Origin: Rheum nobile
Taxonomy: Eukaryota; Streptophyta; Magnoliopsida; Caryophyllales; Polygonaceae
Assembly: GCA_027886185.1 (NCBI GenBank)
Contig: WOAB01000159.1
Location: 1,984,001-2,048,000, forward strand
Reading direction: 5' to 3'
DNA length: 64,000 nucleotides
Shown here: piece by piece, positions 23,990-34,900 of the stretch
Position numbering within the stretch: position 1 is the first letter of the stretch
Layout: each line of letters starts with the position of its first letter
Position numbers and translations under genes: made by a program
Notes under the pieces: model-generated
The model's input: the letters and a program-made list of their open reading frames with translations, nothing else
What the model was told of the DNA's origin: nothing
The model's database searches: none

Positions 23990-25542
23990 CTAGGACGAAA
24001 ATAGCTCAAGATAACGCTCTCGCATGCTCATCTCGGTCTTCCATGTAGCTTCTTCAACTCCATGGCGCGACCATTGTACCTTTACCAAAGGTACCACTTT
24101 TGTCCTCAATTGTTTTGTTCGACACTCTAGGATCGCTACTAGATGCTCTTCATAAGAGACATCATCAGCTATCTCAATCTCATCATAACTGATTATATAA
24201 CTAGAATCAGCAACATACTTGTGCAATTGAAATACATGGAAAACGTTATACACTCTACTCAATGATGGCGGTAAGGCTAATCGATAAGCGAGCTCACCAA
24301 CTCTCTCTAAGATCTCAAAAGGACCTATATATATCTGCGGCTCAGTTTTCCCCTTTTCCCAAAGCGAAAGACTCCTCTTGGTGACACTTTGACTAGCACA
24401 TGACAACCAACTTCAAACTCCAAAAGACGTCGTCGTTTGTCAGCATACTACTTTTGACGACTCTGTGCAGTCAATAATCTCTCTCGAATCAACTTGATCT
24501 TTTCTTTCATCTCCTGAAGCATGTCGGTCTCAGTCCTGATGGAATCTGCTCTATCATCCCAACAAATTGGTGGACGATAACGTCGACCATACAACGCCTC
24601 ATATGGTGCCATCCGAATAGATGCATGCCAACTGTTGTTATATGCAAACTCTGCTAATGGTAATTGAGCTTCCCAATCACCTTTCCAGTCAAGTGCACAA
24701 GCCCGCAACATGTCCTTTAATGTATGAATAGTCCTCTTAGATTGACCATATGTCTGAGGATGATAGGCGGTGCTGAAATTTAGTTGGGTTCCAAGTGCTG
24801 CATGAATCGACTTCTAGAATCTCGAAACAAAACGACCATCCCGATCAGACACTATTGTTCTAGGGGCACCATGCAATTTCACAATTTCTCTGACGAATAT
24901 CTCTGATAGCTTCTCAGGACCCCAAGTCTCTCGAATCCCGAGGAAATGAGCTGACTTTGTCAACCGGTCAACGATTACCCAAATGGCATCCATGCCCTTC
25001 TTTGAAACATTCATGTTGGCCTCTAGTGCTCAATTTTTACCCGCTGACAAGTCAAGCACTTTGAAACAAACTCTACAACGTCATTTCTCATGTTGGGCCA
25101 CCAATAAAGTTGTTTGAGGTCTTTGTACATCTTACTTGTGCCAGGATGCATAGAGTACGGGGTTGCGTGAGCCTCTTCCATAATAGACTTTCTCAAATCT
25201 TCATCAATTGGGACAAAAATGCGATTCCTAAACCTTAGAACTCCATCCTCATGCACTAGAAATCCTAGTGCTTTCCCTTTGAGCACCTCCTCTCGGATTC
25301 GAATTGAATTCCAGCAACATCAAAAGCTGGAGGTGCAACTCCTTGTTGTCCCACAGGTGTAACGAGTGGTACACCCTGCGATACTCCCCTACCTTGCACA
25401 CCAACAACAGGTGCCACTTGACTTGCAACAAGGTCTTGATCATCAGTCTCCACCACATGTGGGGGCATATCAGCCTTTCCACGGCTAATAACTCTACGAG
25501 GTCGTCCTCTTCCTTTACCTCTACGTGCCATAACTGTACCAC
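23990..25542 (-). pseudogene. Fused gag start and integrase/chromodomain (Tekay, deleted)
   Basis: On the minus strand, 25531-25290 gives a gag N-terminus (MARRGKGRGRPRR). At about 25285 the text switches to the RNase H-integrase linker and zinc-binding domain (EEAHATPYSMHPGTSKMYKDL, CLTCQRVKIEH; 25286-25023). The integrase core follows at 25014-24448 (DAIWVIVDRLTKSAHF, SDRDGRF, and YNNSWHASIRMAPYEALYGRR). The C-terminal region 24406-23990 contains GPFEILERVGELAYRLALP and a chromodomain-like tail (VPLVKVQWSRHGVEEATW). Most of gag, protease, RT and RNase H is deleted, and there are several stops and small deletions, including one near 25018. Confidence 0.85.
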
Positions 25543-25665
25543 TTTGTAATTATTAACGATAAGTGTACATAAACGATTAAAGAAGCAAGTTTACCTACAC
25601 AAACGACATGGGAGATTGGCTACCGACATTGCTAACCCTAAACCCAATCCAACAATATTAACCTA

Positions 25666-25679
25666 TGGCTCTGATACCA
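25666..25679 (-). promoter_or_regulatory. Primer-binding site of the Tekay deletion derivative
   Basis: The minus-strand sequence TGGTATCAGAGCCA is complementary to the 3' end of initiator methionine tRNA and lies 5 bp inside the 5' LTR. Confidence 0.9.
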
Positions 25680-25684
25680 TCTTT

Positions 25685-27252
25685 TGTAACACCTTAAGCT
25701 AGGGTGTGATAGTGCCGTGAATCCCACCCGAAATCTACAAGGCTAGAGTGCGTAAATAAGTACTATGCCGACAAAAGTCACAAAACCCCAATATAGATAA
25801 TTAACCACATATTCTATAGATGCAAAGGACAAGTAGCTGATATATAATATGCATAACAAAGTTTACAACCAACGCGAAAAACGACAAGGTCTACTTGACA
25901 TGAAAAGAATAAAACCCAGAGAGCTATCTAATCAACGTCGGTGGTCACCAATCCCATCATGTCGTTCCTGTGTCTGTGCAGCGCTAATACCTGGATGTCA
26001 AACAGAGCCAACCACAATGGGTCAGTCACTAAACTAGTAAGATACCCAACTAGGCATTCTCAAGTGAAAGCATGTAAGGCATAGACACAAGATCAAGGCA
26101 ACTTACAAGTATAACAACATTATCAAACTTGTTATCAAACAACCACTTTATATAGCCAAAAGTACTACTAAGTACATAAGCTAATATAATACTAATAGTA
26201 ATAAGAAGATGGTACCACTTCTTCCCCTTATGTCGCAACCTAAGAGGGGTAAATCCCGCTCGTTGGAATTCACCATTTGGGAACGCTCATCATAATGTTT
26301 TCCCTTGGGGCGCACAACATAATTTCCCCTACTTATCTCATAATGGGAACGCACAACAAAATGTTCCCCCATTCTTATAATATAAGTATACTTAATATAT
26401 AGCTTTCGAAAATTAGCATACTTAGAAAATATACAAGCTTATAGCACACTTAATTACCAACTAAGGGTAAGCAAGGCATCACAACATGCATCAACACTTC
26501 ACCTACCAACACAAAAGAACACATAACAAGGCACCAAACTAATCTAGCAACCGAGCAAGTCGAAAGAACTTGCCTGGAATTCTTGAAACTCTAACATGAA
26601 CTGTTTGCAGTTATCCCGGGAGACACTCAAGTACCTTGACTATGCAGGAGAAGATCCAATGAAGGATTGCTTCGGTATTGTATTTTCCGAGGGAACAAGA
26701 AGAAGAAAAGTGTACTAGCTAGAGTAGATTTAGGGGTATATAGGTAAACAATCTAGGTTTAGTTAAGGTGGTAGCCATATGTACACACCTATACTTGACA
26801 AGTGTATGCCTAAAAAATGGTGGCTTTCTAGCATGTTGCCACATAAGAACATAGGTGGAAGGCATGCAAAAGAGAGGTGCTAGCTTGTTGACACATAAGA
26901 ACATAGGTGAAAGACATGCTAAAGAGAGGTGCTAGCTTGTTGACATATAAGCACATAGGTGGAAGGCATGCAAAAGAGATGTGCTAGCTTGTTGACACAT
27001 AAACACATAGGTGGAAGACATGCAAAAGAGAGGTGCTAGCTTGTTGACAGATAAGCACATAACTGGAAGGCATGCAAAAATAGTAGGTTATCCAAAGAAA
27101 AGAAAAAAGAAAAATAAGGAAAAAGTGGTTTGCTCTAAAAGTTTTATAATAATAATATAATAGCTAAAAATTATTTTAATCATGTTGAAAACTAACACGT
27201 CTTACTAACTATTACCGCATTATGATAACTTACCCAAATGAGAGATATCACA
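25685..27252 (-). repeat. 5' LTR of the Tekay deletion derivative
   Basis: The LTR is 1,568 bp. It carries five copies of the same 52-bp unit (26850, 26902, 26954, 27006, 27058), one more than the other LTR. It also lacks a segment near 23040-23110 of the other LTR that repeats the 'aatgttcccccaa' block. Confidence 0.85.
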
Positions 27253-27529
27253 GGCTCCATTGGGGGTCTTCTTGGTAGGCTTTTAATCGTCCTATCCTTG
27301 GTCCCACCAGTCTCCCCCACTTGGCTTTGAATCGTCATCGATTTGACGTTCGACTTGGTCTTTTGGGATGCAATGAAGTGAAAATTCGGATGTGCACTGG
27401 TGGGTTCGCTGCTTGAATCTCCATCTGATCCCTAGCTTGATCTTGCAAGGCCTATACATGGAACAAGTGAGAAGGAGTTGAATGAAGAAAAGTTACCTTG
27501 GAGTCACCATGGTAGAACGAATAGGATAT

Positions 27530-28146
27530 CTAGAACATGTCATGAATGATATGGTTACCAAATTGCCATGGTCTTTTTAGAAGAAGATTGCAAGCATCCA
27601 TTAGTGACACGCCACAAACAACCTCGTCCTTGTAGTTGCCCATAGAAAACATAACCTTGGGTTGTAGGGAGACAATCAACCATTGGTCCCTCCGATGTTG
27701 TTTTGTAGCCAATGAAGAGTGTAGGGCCGAGGGTGGGCCTCAAGCTTCAAACCAAGTTGGTTGACCACCTTTTAATCATCAAAATTACAGCAGCTCCCTC
27801 TATCAATAATGGTTGAGAATTTGGCCTCTTGGATTATGGAATAGGTATGGACCAGAGACACTTTTTGAGTTGGTTTGAGCTCCTCTTTCAGGGGTGGAGA
27901 ATGATTTGCTAAAAGAGAGTAGGTAGTGGGATCAACGATCATATCATAATTAAGAATAAGATGGAAGTCAATGTCGGAATTATAGACATACATGGTGTCT
28001 TCTTCATCTTCATATTCATAAACCCCATGTTGGACCATCAACACCTTCTTTTTTGGGTAATCTATCGAGTAATGCCCACAACATGCACATGTAAAGCAAG
28101 TGATGTCTCTAGCGTGGTTTTCTCCTTGTGCGGCCGTTGGGACACC
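27530..28146 (-). pseudogene. Element D zinc knuckle and protease remnant
   Basis: Reading leftward from the element A insertion, 28110-28060 gives CFTCACCGHYSIDYP, a zinc knuckle that has lost its last cysteine. Next comes MLMVQHGVYEYEDEED (28044), and then an aspartic-protease-like region: FSTIIDRGSCCN (about 27815-27790), LGLKLEAHPRPY and a later segment with NYKDEVVCGVSLMDACNLLLKRPWQF (about 27640-27560). DRGS takes the place of the usual DGGS. At least two frameshifts and a stop break it. Only about 200 bp separate this from the LTR, so RT, RNase H and integrase are absent. Confidence 0.75.
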
Positions 28147-28665
28147 TGTAGTGTGATACCCCGTAATTTTGTAAGGTTATATTGGGAATTATGGAATTTT
28201 CCCGGGTACCCGTTGTGTACGTCAGATTTAATACAGAGAGTTTGAGACATTCTGTAATGTGCTCTGTATCTGTGATATTTTTCTCAGTGAAATAATATAC
28301 AGACAGCATGCCTTGGATTTTAAATTGTCGTTCGCGTACGATAATTTTTATCCCGGTTTATCGTCAAGCTCGTTCAAAGATGAATGGGCGGGAAAAGGGA
28401 GAAACGGCGACCGCCGTTCAGAAACGGCGACCGCCGTGGTTGGGCCCAAGAAGTCAGCGTGTCAGCTTCTAGCTGGCCGCGACAGGCCTAGCGACGGCGA
28501 CCGCCGCATTTACGGCGACCGCTGCGTGCCCACCGCAGGCAAAATCACGGCGACAGCCGTGATTGTCCAGTGGGCATTGCCCGTCGGTCGCCGGCGTCGT
28601 TCGAGGCGCGCCGTTGCGTCGGTTGCCGCATCTTAGGGTTTGCTGGGTACTCCTTGGGGTTTGCC

Positions 28666-28674
28666 TATATATAG
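28666..28674 (+). promoter_or_regulatory. TATA box TATATATAG of element A 5' LTR
   Basis: The motif CCTATATATAGAGGAGC is repeated exactly in the 3' LTR (from 37240). The corresponding position in element B holds CTATAAATAGAGGG. Transcription should start about 30 bp downstream. Confidence 0.75.
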
Positions 28675-29206
28675 AGGAGCTTGGGCATGGGTTTTGGGTC
28701 ATCTACAACCCCGAATCGCTGCCAAAATTCTCCCTCAAAGTGAGTTGAGTTTCGTCGGTTTCCTTGTGCTCGCCGGAGGTGTTGTGGTGTGTTTCCAGAG
28801 TGCCTTTGTGAAGCTTTTGGTTAGCTGTGGAGGTTAGAAGCCAAAGCAAGTCGAGGGAGGCCGAACCGCTCGTGTTTTGGGGTGAGATTTCTCTCGTTTC
28901 AGTCGGCCGTGTTCTTCACGACGACCGCCGTGTTCTTCACGGCGACCGCCATGATGAATACGGCGACCGCCGCCAAGAACGGCGACCGCCGCCAGTGCCC
29001 AGAATGCCTTCGTGGCTTTGGCTTGGTTGGTTGTCGTCGTGGCGTCTTTCCTTTCGTATTCTTTCGCCGTGTTTAGATTCGTACTGTTTATGTCGGATCT
29101 AACTTAGGGTTCCTTTTATGGGTCGACTCGAAGGTTGTTGTGCTGTCAGAACTATACCGTGTCGAGCCCGGAATCCAGTTGACGTCTTTAGACTATTCTG
29201 CGGATT

Positions 29207-29217
29207 AAGGCAAGTGG
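29207..29217 (+). promoter_or_regulatory. Candidate GC-AG splice donor in LTR
   Basis: AAG/GCAAGTGG fits the strong consensus AG/GCAAGT of GC-AG introns. It lies about 510 bp after the expected transcription start. The same block is at 37740-37750 (3' LTR), 52181-52191 and 57814-57824 (element B, minus strand), 41861-41871 and 20944-20954 (family C). Conservation is observed. Use as a splice site is inference. Confidence 0.45.
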
Positions 29218-30578
29218 CGGTTCACTCTTGCTCATTCGTTCCATATTTACATTAATTATCAGTAGTTTCTCTGAGTAATTAATTTGGAATGAATATTCTG
29301 TTTGTCTGGAAACGGTTTTGATAAACTGTTTTGAAAATCATATAATAGGTTGTATATCTGTTAGAACAACGCTATTATCTGTGATCGCCTTTCGGGCCTT
29401 TATGTGGATTTATGCTGTAAATGTTGTGGTGCTGTAACTGTTTAGTTAGCACTGTTAAATAGGAACGTTACTCGGACTCTGTCCAGTCATTTCTTTATAA
29501 TCTGGTATCGGGGTGGCTCGTCCCCATCTGGTACTATTCTATGATCATGATCGGTCTCTTACACATGTGTGTAGAGACAGGACACTTAGCTGGTGTCACA
29601 AACCTTTCGGTATACGTCACTCTCGACGAAACGTATACTAAGATGTGTCGTCCCACTGGTGGGATACACATGTAAAAGTCTATAATGTGATGTGTGTTTT
29701 TGAAACATAATCAGATAAGTGCTACCTTGACGCACATAATTAACGAATGCTCAGCGAGTAGGGCAGCTAGGTAATAGTGCCGCTAGGAAGACTCGTGTTG
29801 ACTTGAATGTAGTACGTCTTCTTTCTGATCTGGATTCACTGAAAGGCGGTGAGGTTGGTCGTTGACTGAAGCATCTCAGTCAGTTTTAAATCATTGCTGT
29901 TTGATTCTTAAACATTCCAGATTTGTCATACTTCCTTAAAGACTCATTTCAATTGGAGTCTTCTTTCGAGTCGATTTCTGTGAAGATTCAGTCTTCCAGA
30001 ATCTTCTCTTGTGCATACCTCTTGTTCATTCCAGTAGGAGTATGGTGGTTGACAAGCGTACTCGATTATTATTCGAGGGATGAGGAGTCTAACCTAATAC
30101 GCCTGCTTCGAACCATTCTGCTTTGTACCCTTGCTAGTCTATTCATTTAGACTAACCAACTGATATTTTCCTTGCATGGTTGGCTGGTGTCATCCGTCCG
30201 ATTCGGCACATCAGATCGGAAGTAGTGAAGACTAGAACGATTATGGAGTCAACGGTGGTTTTCAAACGTTTTAGTTATTGCTTTTATCAGGTTGCAATCC
30301 TTTGGACAATAACTTTGATTGTAATGTACTTTCTTAGTCTTCCGCTATATTTGATTTAAACTCTGTGTTGACCTATTCGGGATTGGGTTGTAATCCCGTA
30401 ACACTTGTTTCCTTGACAATGTTATGTTTTGGAATTGATTACGTTGATCATTATGCATCAATTGTATTTCATGTTTGTTTTTAACCGATAAAGCCTGGGG
30501 TGATCTCGGTAAGGAACAATGGGATCACTGGCGGTAATACCTTTCCAAAAGGGTTAAGTTTTGGGGGTGTTACAGTTG

Positions 30579-30592
30579 TGGTATCAGAGCCA
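30579..30592 (+). promoter_or_regulatory. Primer-binding site of element A
   Basis: TGGTATCAGAGCCA starts 5 bp after the 5' LTR and is complementary to the initiator methionine tRNA 3' end. Confidence 0.95.
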
Positions 30593-30735
30593 AAGGTTTT
30601 AAAACGGGTTTGGAATTTTATAAACCATTTATCCATTTTCGAAATGTTCTAAAAAGGGCTCTGAATTTTCATGCTGAAAAGAATTTAAAAACACCGTTCA
30701 TAGTCGTGTCTTCTTTATAGTCTGATATAGTAAGC

Positions 30736-31698
30736 TTGCTTCTATGTCTAAAAAGACTAATTCCTTCCTTACTATTCGATAGGATGGGTGTCTGCTTTTC
30801 TATTGATAGGGGGTCGGAAGACGCCAAGTCGGACCAGTCGAGGCTAGATTTTCCGATACCTCAGCGATGTTTCGAGGTTGGAGGCCCGAATAGCCCACCC
30901 GAAGACGTCAAGCACGTTCTCCCCGAGTCAGTTGTCCTTGTAGCCAGGAATGCTATGGTCCCTAGACCTGCACCTGTGCCACCACCAAGGGTGGAGGAAG
31001 TACAGGAATGGGAGCAGGAAGATGAGTTATCAAGGTATGAACAAGGGGTTTACCAAGACGACTTTCTGCTGGGACCAATTCCCGAGGAGGTCGAGTACGA
31101 GGACGAGGAAGAGGAGATGCTGGAGGTGGATCCTGTCGAGGACGAGGATATGGTTGAGGATGATTCCGAAGATGTGGATCCCATCGAGGATGATCCCGAG
31201 GATGAGGATCCCATCGAGGATAATCCCGAGGATGAGGATCCCATAGAGGAGGACCTGGATTTGGACCTTGGAGGGCAGAATCAGGAGCCCGGTACAGAAT
31301 TGTCACCAGTGCCAGAGTATGCACCCATGTCAGAAGCTGATTGGGAGGCACTGTATACCGAGTACGGTATTGGGAGAAGTGACAGGGAATCTCAGCCTAT
31401 CCCTACTCCAAGGAGATGGAGGTCGGAATCCGAGCTGCAGGAGATTCTCCGCCAGAGCGAGGTAATCTCCGCAGAACAACAGCGTCAGAGGGATGAGCTG
31501 ATCGCCAGTACTCAGAGGAGGACTGAGATAGGCGGACCAGTCATGGACGACCCATACTTTACCATGACTGAGCTAGGACTATGTGCTTCAGGGTCAAGCA
31601 GGGTGCGAAACCCATCGCCAGAGCTCGATGGTGAGCCTAGCCCGAAGAGACCATGCACGAGTAGCCAGTCGTATGGGAGACATTTTGGAACGCCTTGA
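30736..31698 (+). CDS. Acidic accessory ORF upstream of gag (element A)
   Basis: The frame has 320 codons from ATG 30736. ATG 30784 (304 codons, MGVCFSIDRGSED) is the better start, because a candidate splice acceptor ends just before it and the upstream codons resemble leader. The protein has a proline-rich N-terminal third and an acidic centre (about residues 95-185 counted from 30736) with iterations of DPIEDxPEDE. A Glu/Gln/Arg helical segment follows (ELQEILRQSEVISAEQQRQRDE), then a C-terminal basic motif ELDGEPSPKRP that could be a nuclear localisation signal. No enzymatic motif is visible. It lies between the primer site and gag. A diverged counterpart with the same order of features lies upstream of gag at 62180-63224, which argues that it is a real gene of this lineage. 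Function is unknown. A transcriptional or chromatin role is only a guess. Confidence 0.65.
   Translation: MLLCLKRLIPSLLFDRMGVCFSIDRGSEDAKSDQSRLDFPIPQRCFEVGGPNSPPEDVKHVLPESVVLVARNAMVPRPAPVPPPRVEEVQEWEQEDELSRYEQGVYQDDFLLGPIPEEVEYEDEEEEMLEVDPVEDEDMVEDDSEDVDPIEDDPEDEDPIEDNPEDEDPIEEDLDLDLGGQNQEPGTELSPVPEYAPMSEADWEALYTEYGIGRSDRESQPIPTPRRWRSESELQEILRQSEVISAEQQRQRDELIASTQRRTEIGGPVMDDPYFTMTELGLCASGSSRVRNPSPELDGEPSPKRPCTSSQSYGRHFGTP
30757..30783 (+). promoter_or_regulatory. Candidate splice acceptor before the accessory ORF
   Basis: A branch-point match CTAAT (30757-30761) is followed by a pyrimidine-rich stretch and AG at 30781-30782, just ahead of the ATG at 30784. Spacing from branch A to AG is 22 nt, within the normal plant range. 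Splicing here has not been shown. Confidence 0.4.
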
Positions 31699-31988
31699 GG
31701 AGGAGTGGCGTTGCCTATCGTAGTAGTTTCGTTTCTTAGTATTCCAAGTTGTACTTTGTGTAATATTTCAGTATTGCGGCAAGTACTCTGAGAAACACTT
31801 ATATCTTCGAGCAATGTTGTCCAAACGCTCGAATGATAAACTTATGTGTAACTTGTGTAAGAGTTTGAAGGTTCATCTATAAAATGCCAAGTTGATCTAT
31901 TCTGAGTGATTTATTTACATTGATATATTGCATAAGTATATTGCATAATATTAATGTATTGAATGCTTGGAATTGGATCGGCAATCAG

Positions 31989-34900
31989 ATGGTGAACCCA
32001 AGAAGCACGAGGAACTCGACTCGAGCCGGTGCTGGGACTAGTCAAAATCCCAAGACAACAGGAAGAGGTGTTCAGGATGAACACGAGTCTGAGTCTCGCA
32101 TCCAGCAGAGGCGTGAAGGTCAGGATCAGACCCAAACGCCAACGCTGTTTGACACCGCAACTGTGGAGGCGATTCGTGGAATCGTGATGCAGACTATTGC
32201 AGATGTATTGAGACCAAGTGCGCCTCAAGCACAAGAAGTGCCTACTCACGCAGCGGTTCCTGATGTTGTGGAACCCAGAAATCCTATGGTTCAGGAGAAT
32301 GCCGTCAAGGCTCGAGACAGCTATGGTCGCGCTCTTAAGACCATCACTTCCATGAGGCCCGATTGCTATAACGGGAAAGGGGAGCCAGTAGCAGTGTCTT
32401 ATTGGTTCTCCCATATGGAGAGGCTGTTTCGAAACGTGGAGTGTACTGAGGCCGAGAAGGTTCATATCGCTTCTCTTCAGCTGAAGGAGGAGGCTAGCGA
32501 GTGGTGGGAGAGCACAGGTTTGGATGAGAGCCCAGTGTTGACTTGGTCGATGTTCAAGACCAAGATGGTTGATCGCTTTTTCTCTCGTGCTATGAGAGAG
32601 GAGAAGCATAAAGAGTTTTTGTACCCAAAGACTGATGGTCTGAAAGTGACCGAGTTGGCGTCTAAGTTCAATCATCTTTTACAGTACGCCACTGCCGAGA
32701 TTACCAGCGAGGCCCAAAAGATCTGGTACTTCCACGAGTGGATGAGTCCGGATATCAAGCCATTAATGGTGCATCACACATGCTCTACCTTGGAGCAGTA
32801 TGTTGATTGTGCCTATAAGCTGGAAGTAACTCTTGAGGAGTCGACCAAGAGGCGCAACCGACAAAAGTCGATGCAGAACCAGAACCAGGGAGGTGGTTTT
32901 AAGCGCCCTGCGCCACCGTCTAACTTTGCCAAGTCTGGCCGAGCTAAGACGGAGATGATGCAAGGAGGATCGACTCACCAGTCAGGGCAGACCTGGAGTT
33001 CAGTTAAGTGTTATAACTGTGGTACTGTTGGGCACAAGAGCAATGAATGTCTGAAAGAGAAGAGGTCGTGCTTTGGGTGTGGGCGTGACAGTCATCTGCA
33101 GAAGTACTGCAAGCAGGGAAAGCAGAAGGGGGTAGAGTCGCAGCAAGGGTCAGTTCATCAGAGCAACCGACCTAGGTTTAAGCCTGCCGAGACTTCTAGC
33201 CCTTCGGTCCAGACGACTGCCCAGAACAGGGGAAAGGCCCCAGCTGTTTCTGGAAGTCAAGGACAACGCTTGTATGAGATGCGTGAAGTGGATGGACCCA
33301 ATGCTCCAATTGCTCAAGGTACTCTATACCTTCACTCTACTTCAGTGTGCATTCTGTTTGATTCTGGTGCTATGCATTCCTTTATTTCGGATAGCTGTGT
33401 TAGCAAGTTAGATTTAGTGTGCAACGATTCGTGCGACCATTTTGTCGTTAATCTTCCTAATGGAGAACGTTTGGTGGGAACCAAGCATCTGTCCGACTTT
33501 CCGATTACCATTCAAGGTAAGGAATTCGAAGCAGATTTAATCTGTATAGCCATGGCTCCATACGACATTATCCTCGGTATGGATTGGCTAACGCGTCACA
33601 AGGCGGTGATCGACTTCAGTTCAAGAACGGTGACGGTGTCATCCGGGGGCCAATTCGTGTGCAAGTTCAAAGGTCGAAATGACGCTGATAACGGCAAGCT
33701 GATCAATGCGATGGCTGCGTTTAAGCTACTACGACAAGGATGTGTCGGGTACCTTTGCTACTTGGATTCGCCTGCGAAGGATGAACCTGAGGTTCTTGAT
33801 ATTCCTGTAGTTAGGGAGTTTTCGGATGTCTTTCCGGAAGAAATTCCTGGATTACCCCCGAACCGCGACGTAGAGTTTTCAATTGATCTCGAGCCTAGTA
33901 CGGCGCCGATTTCCAAATCACCGTACCGGATGGCTCCAGCTGAGATGCAAGAATTGAAGAATCAACTTGAAGATCTTCTTGACAAAGGTTATTTCAGGCC
34001 GAGTGCATCGCCGTGGGGTGCCCCGGTTTTATTCGTCAAAAAGAAGGACGGATCGTTCCGACTTTGTATTGACTATCGAGAGTTGAACAAGGTGACGATC
34101 AAGAACAAGTATCCTTTGCCTAGGATTGATGACTTGTTGGACCAGTTGCAGGGAACACAGGTTTTCTCCAAGATCGACCTAAGATCTGGATATCATCAAC
34201 TCAGGATTCGTGAGCAGGACATTCCTAGAACTGCGTTCAGGACCAGATATGGTCATTACGAGTTCGTAGTAATGCCTTTTGGGCTTACAAATGCTCCAGC
34301 TATCTTTATGGACTTGATGAACCAATGTTTTCACCAGTACTTGGATAAGTTCGTGGTGGTCTTCATAGACGACATTCTGATCTATTCTCCGAATGAAGAA
34401 GTCCACGAGGAACATCTACGGATTTCCTTGTCAATCCTTAGACAACATCAGCTTTATGCTAAACTGTCCAAGTGTGAATTCTGGATAAAGGAAGTGGCTT
34501 TCTTAGGCCACGTGATCAATAAAAATGGGGTTATGGTTGATCCCCAAAAGATTGAAGCGGTGGCTAAATGGACACAGCCCCAGAATGTGAAGGAGGTGCG
34601 TAGCTTTCTTGGACTTGTCGGGTATTATAGAAGGTTCGTAGAAGGATTTTCAAAGATCGCTCTACCTATGACCAGTCTACTCCGCAAGGTCCACAAGAAG
34701 TTTGTCTGGAATGACAAGTACGAGGTCAGTTTCCAGGAGTTGAAGCGACGGTTGACCTCGGCACCCGTGTTAGCACTCCCAGAGGGGAACGACGATTATG
34801 TGGTCTATAGTGATGCTTCCAAGTGTGGTCTTGGTTGTGTTTTGATGCAAAGGGGCAGAGTCATTGCTTACGCATCTAGACAACTCAAGACTTACGAAGA

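Larger units (their letters stand above)
22399..27252 (-). mobile_element. Tekay/Del chromovirus deletion derivative
   Basis: LTRs at 22399-23954 and 25685-27252 are similar direct repeats starting TG(C/T)AACACC and ending ACA. A primer site complementary to initiator Met tRNA (TGGTATCAGAGCCA on the minus strand) lies at 25666-25679, and a purine tract (rc of CCTTCCCCCTT) at 23957-23967. The flanks are GGCGC and GGCTC, a 5-bp duplication with one change. A related uninterrupted sequence exists at 45575-45640. Internal DNA is only 1.7 kb and joins a gag start to the end of pol. Confidence 0.85.
17068..27307 (-). repeat. Element D 3' LTR, in four pieces
   Basis: The pieces are 17068-17456, 17913-18148, about 22300-22398 and 27253 to about 27307. 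They are separated by a hAT MITE, a family-C LTR and a deleted Tekay element. The joined pieces are close in length to the intact right LTR (999 bp) and match it on both sides of each gap, for example GCGAACGAGTTGCTCATGGG before the third gap. Confidence 0.7.
28152..30574 (+). repeat. 5' LTR of element A
   Basis: The LTR is 2,423 bp. It contains GGCGACCGCC arrays both upstream (28405-28565) and downstream (28911-28996) of the TATA box. It also carries the conserved block AAGGCAAGTGG (29207-29217) and several hairpins, for example GTATACGT...ACGTATAC at 29610-29638. Confidence 0.95.

Noticed and set aside
30579..30592. Short tRNA-like matches at several places
   Set aside because: These are primer-binding sites complementary to initiator tRNA, next to LTRs. 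No complete cloverleaf was found.
31911..32675. 254-codon minus-strand open frame opposite gag of element A
   Set aside because: It is antisense to a well-supported gag with capsid motifs, has no recognisable domain and crosses the gag start region. It is a shadow of codon usage.
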